Counted from the first letter of the stretch, positions 54,430 to 63,480 are shown. The stretch is 64,000 nt of DNA from Algoriphagus faecimaris (GCF_900101705.1 NZ_FNAC01000017.1:22473-86472), one strand, 5' to 3'. Program-made: numbers and translations. Notes: generated by a model not told the origin, from the letters alone.

Positions 54430-55140
54430 ATGAATGCCTTAGTAATTGGAGATCTTCATGGCAGGAGCGTTTGGGAGGGAATTCCAGACTTGTTCACCTT
54501 TGATCGGGTCGTATTCATTGGTGATTATTTTGATGCCAAGGAGAATATTTCCGAGGCAGAGCAAATTGCCAACTTTTTGAGATTGCTCGAATTGAAGAAA
54601 TCCTACCCCGAGAAAGTTACTCTTCTGACGGGGAATCATGATTACCATTACTTTCCATTTTCTAAAAGTGTGTTTTCCGGGTTTTCTCAGACGCTTTATT
54701 CCTCCATCTCTAAAATGATGAATGAAGCCTATCTTGAGGGTATTTTGGAAGCTGTCTGCCTGATTAATCATTTCCTAATTACCCATGCGGGAGTTACCAA
54801 AACTTGGTTTAGGGAAAATATCGGGAATCCGGAGAAGTTAGCATTGGAAGAAGTAGAGGAGTCTATTTCCGTTCTTTGGCGCAATCAACCCGAATCCTTT
54901 GATTTTGAAAAAAGGCCAGAAGCGGCCCCGGATGGAGATGATGTATTTCAGCCTCCTTTTATGGTGCGTCCACCTTCTGTGCTGCGGGACCGCATCCCCA
55001 ACTGTATACAGGTGATTGGTCATACTCAGGTGCCAAGCATCAAGATGCTAGCCAATAATCTCATTATGTGTGATGTGCTTGGATACAGAAGAGAAGCGCT
55101 GATCATTCGAGATGCTAAGGTCACGGTGATGGAGTTTTGA
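54430..55140 (+). CDS. Calcineurin-like metallophosphoesterase
   Basis: The protein has 236 residues and no signal peptide. The full metallophosphoesterase motif set is visible: GDLHGRS, FIGDYFDAKENIS, LLTGNHDYHYFPF, FLITHAGVTKTW and VIGHTQVPSI. These supply the two-metal site. The substrate could be a phosphoprotein, nucleotide or diester. It is probably monocistronic; the next gene starts 72 bp downstream. Confidence 0.93.
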   Translation: MNALVIGDLHGRSVWEGIPDLFTFDRVVFIGDYFDAKENISEAEQIANFLRLLELKKSYPEKVTLLTGNHDYHYFPFSKSVFSGFSQTLYSSISKMMNEAYLEGILEAVCLINHFLITHAGVTKTWFRENIGNPEKLALEEVEESISVLWRNQPESFDFEKRPEAAPDGDDVFQPPFMVRPPSVLRDRIPNCIQVIGHTQVPSIKMLANNLIMCDVLGYRREALIIRDAKVTVMEF

Positions 55141-55212
55141 ATCAATTATTCATTCTATGTGCTGAAAAATGTAACTTGAAAATCTTTCAAAGACTCCAAA
55201 AAGACTTCTAAT

Positions 55213-56565
55213 ATGAATAAGCCATTTATTGCATTTTTCCTTTTCCTCGTAATCAGTTATTCCGCCTTTTCCCAGTCTCGAATTATTACCGGAGGATGGG
55301 TTTTTGACACAGAGAGCAAAAGCTTCAAAAAAAATCAGGGGATTTACATTGTCAATGGGCTTTTTGGAACCGGAAATGAAAAAATCACCAATTGGGAAGT
55401 TCGAAGTCTAAAAGATGACGATTACATTTTGCCAGGATTTATCGATCTGCATGCCCACTATCGGGTAAGCTATGAAGGAAAGGCTTTTGACGATACGGTC
55501 GCCATGCCGAAGATTTTTTTGGCAAATGGCATCACCAGTACTTTTCCTGCAGGGGAAATCGAACCAGAAAAGATGTGGGATCTTCAAGACGCAATCGATC
55601 GGGGACAGCGACCCGGCCCCAGAATTTTGCACTCAGGGCCCTATTTTGGTACAGCTGCACCGGATTGGGATCGGGAATTCACCGATGGGCAGATTCGTGA
55701 GCGCGTAGATGAGTGGGCGAGGCGAGGAGCATATGGATTTAAGGCCAAAGGAATTACCGCTGATCAGCTTCAAGCCCTGATCGATCAAGCGCATCAGCAT
55801 GACTTGACGGTGACAGGCCATCTCAATTCTGGCTATCGCAACTCGGTCAATCCTCAAGAGGCAATCGAAATGGGAATCGATCGGGTGGAGCATTTCTTGG
55901 GGGGTAGGTTATTGGCGGATTCTATCGATGCTTATCAAAGCCTGAAGCAACTCGATCCGGCCGATCTGCGATTGGATGAGATTATTCAATTGTATATCGA
56001 CAGCGGAGTTTATTTCGATGCTACACTGGCAACTTACGGCGCAATCGGAGGAGTGGATTCACCGGTTTTCTTCGATTTTGCTTTTGAGGAATTGTACTAC
56101 ACGCCTTTGGCCGATCGTGTGATTAAGGCAAGTGAGCCATCCGCATTCAATGAATTGTGTGCTCAAATCTATCCGATCAAGCAAAAAGTACTCAAGCGTT
56201 TTTACGATGCCGGGGGTTTGATTACGGTGGGCACAGATCGTCCATTTTTGTTGGATAATTATTTGGGAAATGGGATTGGCGGTTTTTTTATCCATCGGGA
56301 ATTAGCCGCGATGGTAGAGATCGGAATCCCGGCTGAGGATGTGCTGTATTTTGTTACTCAGCAAAACGCCGAAGCATTGGGGATTGCTGACAAGGCAGGA
56401 AGCATCAGTCCCGGAAAGTGGGCAGATTTTTTGGTGATCAAAGGAAATCCGCTGGAAGATATTACCCGTACCCGATCGGTTCATACGGTGGTTCGGGGCG
56501 GGAGAATTTACGATTCTCAAAGTTTGAAAAATGCAGCCAAAGGAAAACTGGGGCCTGTGGAGTAA
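55213..56565 (+). CDS. Exported amidohydrolase-family protein
   Basis: The protein has 450 residues with a signal peptide (AFFLFLVISYSAFSQ). It has the amidohydrolase metal sites: LPGFIDLHAHYRVSY on the first strand, TVTGHLNSGYRN, GIDRVEHFLGGR and TVGTDRPFLLDN, then the C-terminal SISPGKWADFLVIKGNPLEDITRTRSVHTV typical of imidazolonepropionase/prolidase-like relatives. The carbamylated or acidic metal bridge is not clear. The substrate is unknown; exported members often hydrolyse peptides or lactams. Confidence 0.92.
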   Translation: MNKPFIAFFLFLVISYSAFSQSRIITGGWVFDTESKSFKKNQGIYIVNGLFGTGNEKITNWEVRSLKDDDYILPGFIDLHAHYRVSYEGKAFDDTVAMPKIFLANGITSTFPAGEIEPEKMWDLQDAIDRGQRPGPRILHSGPYFGTAAPDWDREFTDGQIRERVDEWARRGAYGFKAKGITADQLQALIDQAHQHDLTVTGHLNSGYRNSVNPQEAIEMGIDRVEHFLGGRLLADSIDAYQSLKQLDPADLRLDEIIQLYIDSGVYFDATLATYGAIGGVDSPVFFDFAFEELYYTPLADRVIKASEPSAFNELCAQIYPIKQKVLKRFYDAGGLITVGTDRPFLLDNYLGNGIGGFFIHRELAAMVEIGIPAEDVLYFVTQQNAEALGIADKAGSISPGKWADFLVIKGNPLEDITRTRSVHTVVRGGRIYDSQSLKNAAKGKLGPVE

Positions 56566-56688
56566 GAGAGGATACTAATTCAAAGTTGGCAATTAAGCTG
56601 TCTGGTTTTGGAATTTAATGTAGATAAAATTTGATTCATCCGATATGATTTTGTGTTGATCCTTAATTTGCACTTCAATACTTACCTT

Positions 56689-58125
56689 ATGGCCAAAAAG
56701 AAATCCAAACCTCAACGTACAAAATTTAACCCCATAAATTACTTAAAAACCGGTAACGCCAGAAAACTACCGATTCATCAATGTCTTTTACCAACGAATT
56801 GGGAAGAAGTTAAAAAGTTTCCCGCGATAGTTGCCAGAAAGCATGTAAATAATCATGTTACCTTTGCATCTGTTTTGGTGGACTTATTGTGTACGGGTGC
56901 AAAGGATGTTTTATTTTTCGTTAATGAACCCGAATCACTTTATCAGGAAATTTTGGAAAATTATGAAGACGGGATTTCAATTCAATTTGAACCCGTTTCT
57001 TATGAATTAATCCACAATGTCATTTTTGAATCGGTTGCTTTTGCGGAGGAATTTGGAATAGCTCCTCATGAGGACTTTAAGTTTGCTGAATTAATTTTAG
57101 AGGAAGATTCAGATGATTTTCCAAGGCTAGAAGTTCCCTTAGGCGAAGAGGGCAAAGCGTATCTTTACTTAACTGAAGGCGATGATCGTGCCCCCTATTT
57201 TGAGCGACAAATTTTGAAGTATGGGAAGCCGGGAACTTTTCAAATTATTCGAAATGAATTCGCTTCTTTATTTGATGAGGATGATCTGGATGAAGATGAG
57301 GATAGCGATAAATATTTAGTATCCTGCTATGGTTGGGATGAGTTGGATTGGGAAGAGTTTTATGATGAGATGAATCTTGATGAATTACCTAATGAAATCC
57401 TTTTGTACACCATTTCTCGTTTGCCAGAATATGAGTATGATGAAATGGTAGATGAGCCGATTTTTGCACCCTTTTTGGATATCCAACATACTGAGGAAGA
57501 TATTGAGGAATTTCGTTACAGTAAAGAAGAATTAGGTTTCATGAAGAGTATTTATGAAAATCTTCAATTAATGAACTCAAAAGATAAAGCAGGTCATCTG
57601 GATTTGTTGACACAAATTGAGATAGGTATTAATAATTACCCTACAAACAGAGTCTTGCATCATTACCATTGGGAGTATTTTCAACGAATGGAGGATTTAC
57701 CCAAGGCTTTGGAAATTGCAAAGGAGATGAAAGAGAAATTTCCTGATTACTTGTATAGCCTTAGCAGTCATGCTCAAACTTTGATTGAAATGGGTGAGGT
57801 TAACTCCATTCCTGAGGCTATGAATCACCATGTAACGATTCAGGATTTTATATCCGAAAGAGAAATATTTCATATCAACGAATTGCAGGCATTTTATTCC
57901 CCATGGATTTACTACTTCTCTAAAACCGGACAGCTAAGAATTGCACTTTTCCTCTATAATTTTCTTCAGGATTATTTTGTGCTTTTTTCTAATGATCTTC
58001 ATCCACTTGTGGAAAATACTCTTGTTGATGCGACACGAAAAGTGGTTGAACCCTATTATGAAAAAGTTCAGTCTAGAAAAGTGTCAAAAGTTGAGTTTGT
58101 GGATTTGATGATGGGAGAATATTAG
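56689..58125 (+). CDS. Acidic protein of unknown function with TPR-like C-terminal half
   Basis: The protein has 478 residues from ATG 56689 (MAKKKSKPQRTKFNP); a longer frame from 56653 lacks support. The N-terminus is strongly basic. A region of about 200 residues follows that is rich in Glu and Asp, with the very acidic stretch FDEDDLDEDEDSDKY. The C-terminal half is helical with TPR-like repeats (NRVLHHYHWEYFQRMEDLPKALEIAKEM). There is no signal peptide. I do not recognise the family. The high Asp/Glu content and lower GC than the neighbouring genes suggest accessory origin. Confidence 0.75.
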   Translation: MAKKKSKPQRTKFNPINYLKTGNARKLPIHQCLLPTNWEEVKKFPAIVARKHVNNHVTFASVLVDLLCTGAKDVLFFVNEPESLYQEILENYEDGISIQFEPVSYELIHNVIFESVAFAEEFGIAPHEDFKFAELILEEDSDDFPRLEVPLGEEGKAYLYLTEGDDRAPYFERQILKYGKPGTFQIIRNEFASLFDEDDLDEDEDSDKYLVSCYGWDELDWEEFYDEMNLDELPNEILLYTISRLPEYEYDEMVDEPIFAPFLDIQHTEEDIEEFRYSKEELGFMKSIYENLQLMNSKDKAGHLDLLTQIEIGINNYPTNRVLHHYHWEYFQRMEDLPKALEIAKEMKEKFPDYLYSLSSHAQTLIEMGEVNSIPEAMNHHVTIQDFISEREIFHINELQAFYSPWIYYFSKTGQLRIALFLYNFLQDYFVLFSNDLHPLVENTLVDATRKVVEPYYEKVQSRKVSKVEFVDLMMGEY

Positions 58126-58225
58126 ATTTGGGACAGCAAAACCCTTAAAGAATAAGTTATTCTTTGAAGTTCAAAGTCTATCGGGATTCAATAGATAGTT
58201 TAGACGCTCCAAAAAACGGTTTGGT

Positions 58226-58462
58226 CTAAGAAATCAATTCTGACACAAGGAGGTCTTCATCCAAATCTTCCCAATGAATTCCTTCTCCTTCGCCAATAAA
58301 TCTCCAATTTAGGAGCGCAGCTTCTGAAGCTCCTCTCAGCTTTATAAACCATTCTAAAGGTATACTCACTTCTCTTCCATCCTCCAAGAAAATAATCATT
58401 TTTTCAGTGGTAAAAGAAATATCTTTTGCAAGATTAGATTTCAATTTAGTTAAAGTACTCAT
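58226..58462 (-). CDS. DUF2442 domain protein
   Basis: The protein has 78 residues and contains the DUF2442 pattern: MIIFLEDGREVSIPLEWFIKL, then LLNWRFIGEGEGIHWEDLDEDLLV. These small proteins usually follow a DUF4160 gene and are often annotated as a putative toxin-antitoxin-like pair without proof. It overlaps the upstream DUF4160 gene by 17 bp. Confidence 0.9.
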   Translation of the reverse strand: MSTLTKLKSNLAKDISFTTEKMIIFLEDGREVSIPLEWFIKLRGASEAALLNWRFIGEGEGIHWEDLDEDLLVSELIS

Positions 58463-58676
58463 CCCAGCTTTTGGTTAGACTTTTTATATTTTCTTGAATC
58501 AAGATACGAATTTCTCTAAGTTCAGGTGCAGAAAAGTTTTTTGTGGAAATTAGTTCAATAGGATCTAGAAGAAATTTTGCTGCTTTTCCAGACTTTTCTA
58601 CAAGAATGTGTTTTGGCAAATGGTCGTTGCTGTAAAAGAAAAATCGATAGCCATTTATTTTTAAAATGGTGGGCAT
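58446..58676 (-). CDS. DUF4160 domain protein
   Basis: The protein has 76 residues from ATG 58676. The family start MPTILKINGYRFFFYSNDH sets the start; an upstream ATG at 58700 is less likely. HILVEKSGKAAKFLLDP completes the domain, and the tail is helical (ELREIRILIQENIKSL). The gene overlaps DUF2442 by 17 bp, the usual two-gene arrangement. The function is unknown; the pair is sometimes proposed as a toxin-antitoxin module. Confidence 0.9.
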   Translation of the reverse strand: MPTILKINGYRFFFYSNDHLPKHILVEKSGKAAKFLLDPIELISTKNFSAPELREIRILIQENIKSLTKSWDEYFN

Positions 58677-58790
58677 TTTACTAAAATTTAACTTAACCAA
58701 TTAATAAAATTTTGTAACCATTGACAAATCAGAAAACCCAAATTAACAACCCAATTTTAATTTTTAATTTTTATGGCACCCCTAACTCCA

Positions 58791-58822
58791 TTTGCCATTC
58801 CCCCATCCTCAAGGTATCTTTG
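58791..58822 (+). promoter_or_regulatory. Promoter of the aguB-aguA operon
   Basis: TTTG at 58791-58794 and TATCTTTG at 58815-58822, 20 bp apart, match the consensus exactly and end 24 bp before the GTG start of aguB. Confidence 0.72.
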
Positions 58823-58846
58823 CGACAGAAATAAAAAACCGTAGCC

Positions 58847-59722
58847 GTGTCCAATAAAAACGTCAAAGTAGGTCTCGTTCAACTCAGTTGCTCTGGAGAT
58901 GTGGCCGAAAATATGGAAAAAACCATTGCAGGAATCCGTACTGCTGCCCAAAAAGGCGCTCAGGTGGTGGTCCTGCAGGAACTTTTTAGATCACTCTACT
59001 TCTGCGATGTGGAGGATTACGAAAACTTCAAGCTCGCCGAAGCCATTCCCGGGCCTTCTACCGAATCCCTGAGTGGAATAGCCAAAGAATTGGGCGTGGT
59101 GATTGTTGCTTCCCTTTTTGAAAAGCGTGCTGAAGGATTGTATCATAATACGACGGCTGTCCTTGATGCCGATGGAACTTACCTAGGAAAATATCGAAAA
59201 ATGCATATCCCAGACGATCCAGGCTATTTTGAGAAGTTTTATTTTACCCCAGGGGATTTGGGCTACAAGGTATTCCCGACCAAATTCGGAAAGATTGGCG
59301 TTCTCATCTGCTGGGATCAGTGGTACCCGGAAGCCGCTCGGATTACGGCTTTGAAAGGCGCGGACTTTTTGGTGTATCCTACGGCCATCGGTTGGCATAA
59401 GGATCAGGACCAACTCACCAATGAGGAACAGTACGGCGCTTGGCAAACCATTCAGCGTTCCCATGCCGTAGCCAATGGCATTCCGGTTGTATCGGTCAAT
59501 CGAACAGGGGTAGAAGGACACATGCAGTTTTGGGGTGGTTCGTTCGTGGCCAATCCATTCGGAAGGGTTGTGTACAAAGCCCCGCATTTGGAAGAGGAAA
59601 TCCACGTGGAGGAATTGGACTTGACCGGATCGGATCGCTACCGTACGCACTGGCCTTTCCTCCGGGATCGTAGAATCGATTCCTATGAGCCCATTACCAA
59701 ACGATTCCTCGACGAAGATTAA
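58847..59722 (+). CDS. aguB: N-carbamoylputrescine amidase
   Basis: This nitrilase-superfamily enzyme hydrolyses N-carbamoylputrescine to putrescine, the second step of the agmatine route. It has 291 residues and a GTG start at 58847. The Glu-Lys-Cys catalytic triad is in VVVLQELFRSLYFC, KYRKMHIPDDPGYFEKF and IGVLICWDQWYPEAARI. GWHKDQDQLTNEEQYGAWQ is specific to this subgroup. aguA starts 5 bases after its stop, so both polyamine genes form one operon behind a strong promoter. Confidence 0.96.
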   Translation: MSNKNVKVGLVQLSCSGDVAENMEKTIAGIRTAAQKGAQVVVLQELFRSLYFCDVEDYENFKLAEAIPGPSTESLSGIAKELGVVIVASLFEKRAEGLYHNTTAVLDADGTYLGKYRKMHIPDDPGYFEKFYFTPGDLGYKVFPTKFGKIGVLICWDQWYPEAARITALKGADFLVYPTAIGWHKDQDQLTNEEQYGAWQTIQRSHAVANGIPVVSVNRTGVEGHMQFWGGSFVANPFGRVVYKAPHLEEEIHVEELDLTGSDRYRTHWPFLRDRRIDSYEPITKRFLDED

Positions 59723-59726
59723 GCCG

Positions 59727-60800
59727 ATGTCAGATATTTTCACACTTGCGCGGGAAGGGAAAGCAACTCCTGCCGAATTGGGTTATTATTTCCCGGCGGA
59801 ATTTGCGCCGCAGGAGTCCATGTGGTTGTCTTGGCCGCATAAGGAAGAAAGCTGGCCGGGAAAGATTGAGAGGATTTTTGCGCCCTATTCCCAGTTTATC
59901 AAAGAAGTAGCCCAAGGGCAAAAAGTCAATATCAATGTGGCCAATGAAGCCATGAAGGCTTTTGCTTTGGCACATCTGGAAAAAGTCGGAGCGGATTTGA
60001 GCAAGATATTCTTCCACTTTTTTCCCACCAATGATGCCTGGTGTCGGGATCATGGACCAGCCTTTGTAATCAATCCCAAAGGAGAACAGAAAAAGGCCAT
60101 CGTCAAGTGGAACTACAATGCTTGGGGAGATAAGTATCCCCCTTACGATCTGGATAATCAGATTCCCATCCGAATAGCAGAAGAATTGAACCTTCCCTGC
60201 TTCAAGCCGGGTATTGTCATGGAGGGCGGTTCGGTGGAATTCAATGGGAAAGGAACACTTTTGACCTCGACGGCTTGTCTCCTGAATGAGAACCGTAACC
60301 CACACCTCAACCAAGCCCAAATCGAACAATACCTCTGTGACTATTATGGGGTAAATCACATTCTTTGGGTAGGGGATGGCATCATCGGGGATGACACCGA
60401 CGGGCATATTGATGACATTACCCGCTTTGTCAATGAAGATACCGTGGTGACCGTGGTGGAGGAAAACAAATCCGACCAAAACCACGAGATTCTGGCCGAA
60501 AATCTTGAAATGCTTAGGAAGATGCGTCTGGAAAATGGCAAGCAGTTGAATATTGTAGAGCTTCCCATGCCCAGTCCGGTGATTTGGGAAGACCAGCGGC
60601 TTCCTGCTTCCTATGCCAATTTCTACATAGGGAATGAAGTGGTGGTGGTGCCGACTTTTCGGGATAAAAACGATCAGAAAGCTCTGGATATCCTGACGGA
60701 TTGTTTTCCGGGAAGACGAGTTATTGGAATCGATAGTACGGATATCATCTGGGGATTGGGGAGTTTTCACTGTCTAAGTCAGCAGGAGCCTGCGGTGTAA
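59727..60800 (+). CDS. aguA: Agmatine deiminase
   Basis: Agmatine deiminase converts agmatine to N-carbamoylputrescine and ammonia. It has 357 residues from ATG 59727 (MSDIFTLAREGKATPAELGY), 5 bases after aguB. Motifs of the guanidino-modifying fold are QESMWLSWPHKEESWP, AWCRDHGPAFVIN, VMEGGSVEFNGKG, DTDGHIDDITRF and the catalytic Cys in SFHCLSQQEPA. With aguB it makes putrescine in two steps; an arginine decarboxylase is not in the window. Confidence 0.96.
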   Translation: MSDIFTLAREGKATPAELGYYFPAEFAPQESMWLSWPHKEESWPGKIERIFAPYSQFIKEVAQGQKVNINVANEAMKAFALAHLEKVGADLSKIFFHFFPTNDAWCRDHGPAFVINPKGEQKKAIVKWNYNAWGDKYPPYDLDNQIPIRIAEELNLPCFKPGIVMEGGSVEFNGKGTLLTSTACLLNENRNPHLNQAQIEQYLCDYYGVNHILWVGDGIIGDDTDGHIDDITRFVNEDTVVTVVEENKSDQNHEILAENLEMLRKMRLENGKQLNIVELPMPSPVIWEDQRLPASYANFYIGNEVVVVPTFRDKNDQKALDILTDCFPGRRVIGIDSTDIIWGLGSFHCLSQQEPAV

Positions 60801-60941
60801 CGTCATTGCGAGGGGCTGTTGGAAAATCTAAGGCCTGAAAAATATTAAAAGCCCCGAAGCAATCTTGCAAAGATTGTGTAATGTTTGGAGACTGCTTCGT
60901 CCTTCCTCCCTGCCTTGTCGGCAGGTAGGCTACCGATGACG
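60801..60941. repeat. MITE-like inverted-repeat element 1
   Basis: The element begins CGTCATTGCGAGG and ends CCGATGACG. Internal pieces such as CGAAGCAATCTTGC and GACTGCTTCGTCC are partly complementary. This is the structure of the dispersed CGTCATTGCGAGG... palindromic repeats seen in many Bacteroidota (recollection). It starts one base after the aguA stop. The segment CTGCCTTGTCGGCAGGTAGGC near 60910-60930 is another inner palindrome. Confidence 0.65.
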
Positions 60942-60967
60942 AATAACATTGTGCAAATTAAGTTCAT

Positions 60968-61055
60968 GTCAGTCCGAGCACCCGAAAGACGGGAGTCTGA
61001 AGGTACGAGGACCCTTCGATTTCGAGACTCTTGTCTCTTAAGTGCTCAGGGTGAC
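60968..61055. repeat. MITE-like inverted-repeat element 2
   Basis: Terminal repeats GTCAGTCCGAGCAC and GTGCTCAGGGTGAC pair with two mismatches. Internal inverted pieces are GAGTCT / AGACTC type. No coding capacity is seen. It lies 26 bp after element 1 in the same gap between aguA and the peptide module. Confidence 0.62.
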
Positions 61056-61216
61056 TAGAATAACTGCTTAATTTTAAAATTCCATCATCTCGTTTTTTGC
61101 ATTTTTCTAAATATTAAGCCTCGCACTGACGGCAACCTTTTTCATTTGGAGGCCTACCATTTAGGAGAAAGCAAGAAAAGATATGGTCATTTATTAATTC
61201 GAAAACCTAAAATACC

Positions 61217-61341
61217 CGTTTGATTTTTTCAAGAATCGGAAATAATTTAAAAATAGTTGAAATACGATTGTTTATTATGTTAGTTTAAGGAATTGCAAAA
61301 TAAACTAATGAATATGGGTGGTGGCATATAAGAACTCAAAA
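61217..61341 (+). repeat. Leader repeat copy A upstream of the Cys-rich peptide module
   Basis: These 125 bp recur at 63876-64000 with four mismatches, all in the first 30 bp; the last 95 bp are identical. Two promoter-like pairs are present: TTTG 61219 with TAATTTAA 61243 (20-bp spacing), and TTGA 61257 with TAGTTTAA 61281 (20-bp spacing). A seven-codon frame MNMGGGI (61308-61331) lies near its end. Copy A ends 144 bp before the peptide ATG, so it is a leader or promoter element of that module. Confidence 0.82.
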
Positions 61342-61485
61342 GATTATTCCGAAAAAATCCGTTTTTCAGCTTGTACTTTTCTAAGAATCGCAAGGTTCTG
61401 ATCCTAAGGGATTTGGAAGTATGAACTAGAATACTTAAAATCAACCATTCATTTAATTATTTCTAACAATTAACCATTTACAACT

Positions 61486-61737
61486 ATGAAAAAGTTAAAA
61501 GTTTTATCTATTGTACTGTGCCTAGGATTTATAGGTATTCTAGGAATTGATTTATCCGTTTCTACCAATCATGGTACGATTTTAGGAGCTCTCACTTCTA
61601 ATTCATTAGCGCAGGCTACCGTTGTTATTGGAGGAGAAGGATGTCCTCCTTGTGGGCCATTGATGGGTAATGCAGCTGTTACCCGTTATTGTTGTGCTGA
61701 CACTAATAGCGATGCCTGCGCTGCAGCTAGATGTTAG
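61486..61737 (+). CDS. Cys-rich small secreted peptide precursor (83 aa)
   Basis: The precursor has a hydrophobic leader helix (KLKVLSIVLCLGFIGILGI), a linker of about 20 residues ending SNSLAQATVVIGGEG, and a 30-residue tail with six Cys (CPPC, YCC, DAC, RC), enough for three disulfides. The layout is like NVEALA-type precursors of Bacteroidota: leader helix, small-residue junction, then a GGEG-and-Cys tail, although the literal NVEALA motif is replaced by SNSLAQA. It is followed by a propeller lipoprotein, as NVEALA genes are by recollection. Its product may be a processed secreted peptide; the function is unknown. Confidence 0.75.
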   Translation: MKKLKVLSIVLCLGFIGILGIDLSVSTNHGTILGALTSNSLAQATVVIGGEGCPPCGPLMGNAAVTRYCCADTNSDACAAARC

Positions 61738-61823
61738 GTTTACTAGCAACAAGCTGTTTCATGCTTGCATCTGGGACAGCTTGTACTTCTGAAATAAATT
61801 AAAAATCCCTTTAAACGTAATCT

Positions 61824-62972
61824 ATGAGATTTAAGAACTTCATATTTATCCCTGTGATTTTTCTTGTTTTTTGTAAGCCTGAAATACAAAAAGAGGTCCT
61901 TACCTATACTACAATTTCACAAAATTTGCCCAAGGCTGATGATGTAATCGATTTTGATAATTATTTTGAAATCACTGAAATTATTGCATTAGAGACTATA
62001 GATTCGTCTATCATTGACTTTGTGCATAAAGTTTTAATAGATGAATATTTATTTATAAAGGGTAGTGGTGCAATTTATAAGTTTGATAAAAATGGAAGAT
62101 TCATCTCTAAGATTGAAAAAGGTAAGGATGGGCCTGATGGTTTTATAAATTTAACTGATATTGTTTTACTGCCAGATCAAAATCGAATTTGGGTATATGA
62201 TTCTAATCAAAGGAATTTACTTCAATTTGATTATGATTTTAATTTTGAGATAAATTATAAGTTAGGTTTTCCTCTTTTTGGTATAGAAAAAAGTGATGAC
62301 CGTTTATTGGGTACACCTGGGTACATGATGTCTATAGATAAGCCGAGAGCCTTAATTAATTTTTCAGGTGAAAACTTGGCTATTGGGTATTCTTTGGAAA
62401 ACTCTTTTCTTCCGTTTGAATTAGAAAAATCTAAATACTTGCACATAAATAGAGATGATTACTTTTCAATAAAAAATCAAAACGAATTTAATTTTGTTAA
62501 TTCTTTTAATGATACAATTTATTCTATAAATAAAGATGGTGTACCTATTATCGAATACTATATTGATTTTCAAGACAAAAAAGTATTAAATGAGGATTTG
62601 ATCAATAGAGGGTATTCTACAATTGTGGATGTATTTACCAATATTAATTCAACAGACAAATCTTTTAATATAGGAAATGTTTTTCAAAGTAAATCGTTTC
62701 TCACATTTCGTTTTTTTAATTCTGGCAAACCTTATTTGTCAATTTATAATAAAGGTGATAATAGTCTTGTTTCAGGAAGCAGAATTAAGTTTAACTTAAA
62801 TGGCAATGAATTTGTCGTTGACTTTGAGGAGGAGATGCGGATTGGATCACTCGGCGAAGGAATTGGATATATTTCTCTTCCACTGGAAAGTGGGTTTCTT
62901 TCCGACTTAAATGAATTCGCGGAATTGAATGAAAGTGATAATCCACTAATTTTAATATTTCATGAAAAATAG
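61824..62972 (+). CDS. 6-bladed beta-propeller lipoprotein
   Basis: The protein has 382 residues with a lipoprotein signal (FKNFIFIPVIFLVFC, lipid Cys17). The first blades are typical: EITEIIALETIDSSIIDFVHKVLI, YLFIKGSGAIYKFDKNGRFISKI, EKGKDGPDGF and RIWVYDSNQRNLLQFDYDF, the pattern of the 6-bladed propeller / TolB-like lipoproteins beside NVEALA peptides. The base composition is clearly AT-rich compared with aguA. It overlaps the next gene by 11 bp. A role in binding or sorting the Cys-rich peptide is an inference. Confidence 0.85.
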   Translation: MRFKNFIFIPVIFLVFCKPEIQKEVLTYTTISQNLPKADDVIDFDNYFEITEIIALETIDSSIIDFVHKVLIDEYLFIKGSGAIYKFDKNGRFISKIEKGKDGPDGFINLTDIVLLPDQNRIWVYDSNQRNLLQFDYDFNFEINYKLGFPLFGIEKSDDRLLGTPGYMMSIDKPRALINFSGENLAIGYSLENSFLPFELEKSKYLHINRDDYFSIKNQNEFNFVNSFNDTIYSINKDGVPIIEYYIDFQDKKVLNEDLINRGYSTIVDVFTNINSTDKSFNIGNVFQSKSFLTFRFFNSGKPYLSIYNKGDNSLVSGSRIKFNLNGNEFVVDFEEEMRIGSLGEGIGYISLPLESGFLSDLNEFAELNESDNPLILIFHEK

Positions 62973-63480
62973 GTTTGCTGCAGTTTTTTTAATCTTGTTT
63001 TCTTGTTCTGAAAAAGCTGATTCTGATAATTTTTCTAGCCAAGGAGTAAATGCGCTATCCGAAATGGTTACCGACAGATATTATGATGAAGACTTTTTTT
63101 TATCTTTTAAAAAGAAGTTTTCCAAAAGTACAAATGGCTTTTTATTTATTTTACCGAGTTCTTCCTGCTTTAACTGTTTTGACTATTTGACAGATCAATT
63201 GGGTGAGTTTATCGGAAGCAATCATTCGAATCAGATTGTTGTGGTAAAAAGTGAAAATATAAAGGATAGGGAAATAATGTATGCTTTTAGGAAAATTTTA
63301 GATAGAGATAGTATTCAAATTCTTAATAATACTGAATTAGATCAAATTAATCAGCATGAATTTTATCCAAAATTGGGCTATATTAAAAATGGGAATTTAT
63401 CTTGTATAGCTGTTTTCGAACAAGGAAATGACAATAAGGTTCGAAATTATTTTAAATTTATTGATCTTATGATAAAGTAA
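62962..63480 (+). CDS. Lipoprotein with CxxC, thioredoxin-like
   Basis: The protein has 172 residues with a short lipoprotein signal (FAAVFLILFSC). The mature part has FLFILPSSSCFNCFDYL, a CxxC in the place of a thioredoxin active site, then strands (NQIVVVKSENI and YPKLGYIKNGNLSCIAVFE) consistent with a thioredoxin/redoxin fold, lacking the usual cis-Pro that I can place with certainty. It overlaps the propeller gene by 11 bp, so the two are coupled. A CxxC protein beside a six-Cys peptide suggests disulfide handling; this is an inference. Confidence 0.75.
   Translation: MKNRFAAVFLILFSCSEKADSDNFSSQGVNALSEMVTDRYYDEDFFLSFKKKFSKSTNGFLFILPSSSCFNCFDYLTDQLGEFIGSNHSNQIVVVKSENIKDREIMYAFRKILDRDSIQILNNTELDQINQHEFYPKLGYIKNGNLSCIAVFEQGNDNKVRNYFKFIDLMIK

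Noticed and set aside
59730..60770. Long open frame of 346 codons on the minus strand
   Set aside because: It is antisense to aguA, which has full catalytic motifs and an operon position. The product shows no recognisable family and its codon pattern is that of a complementary strand.
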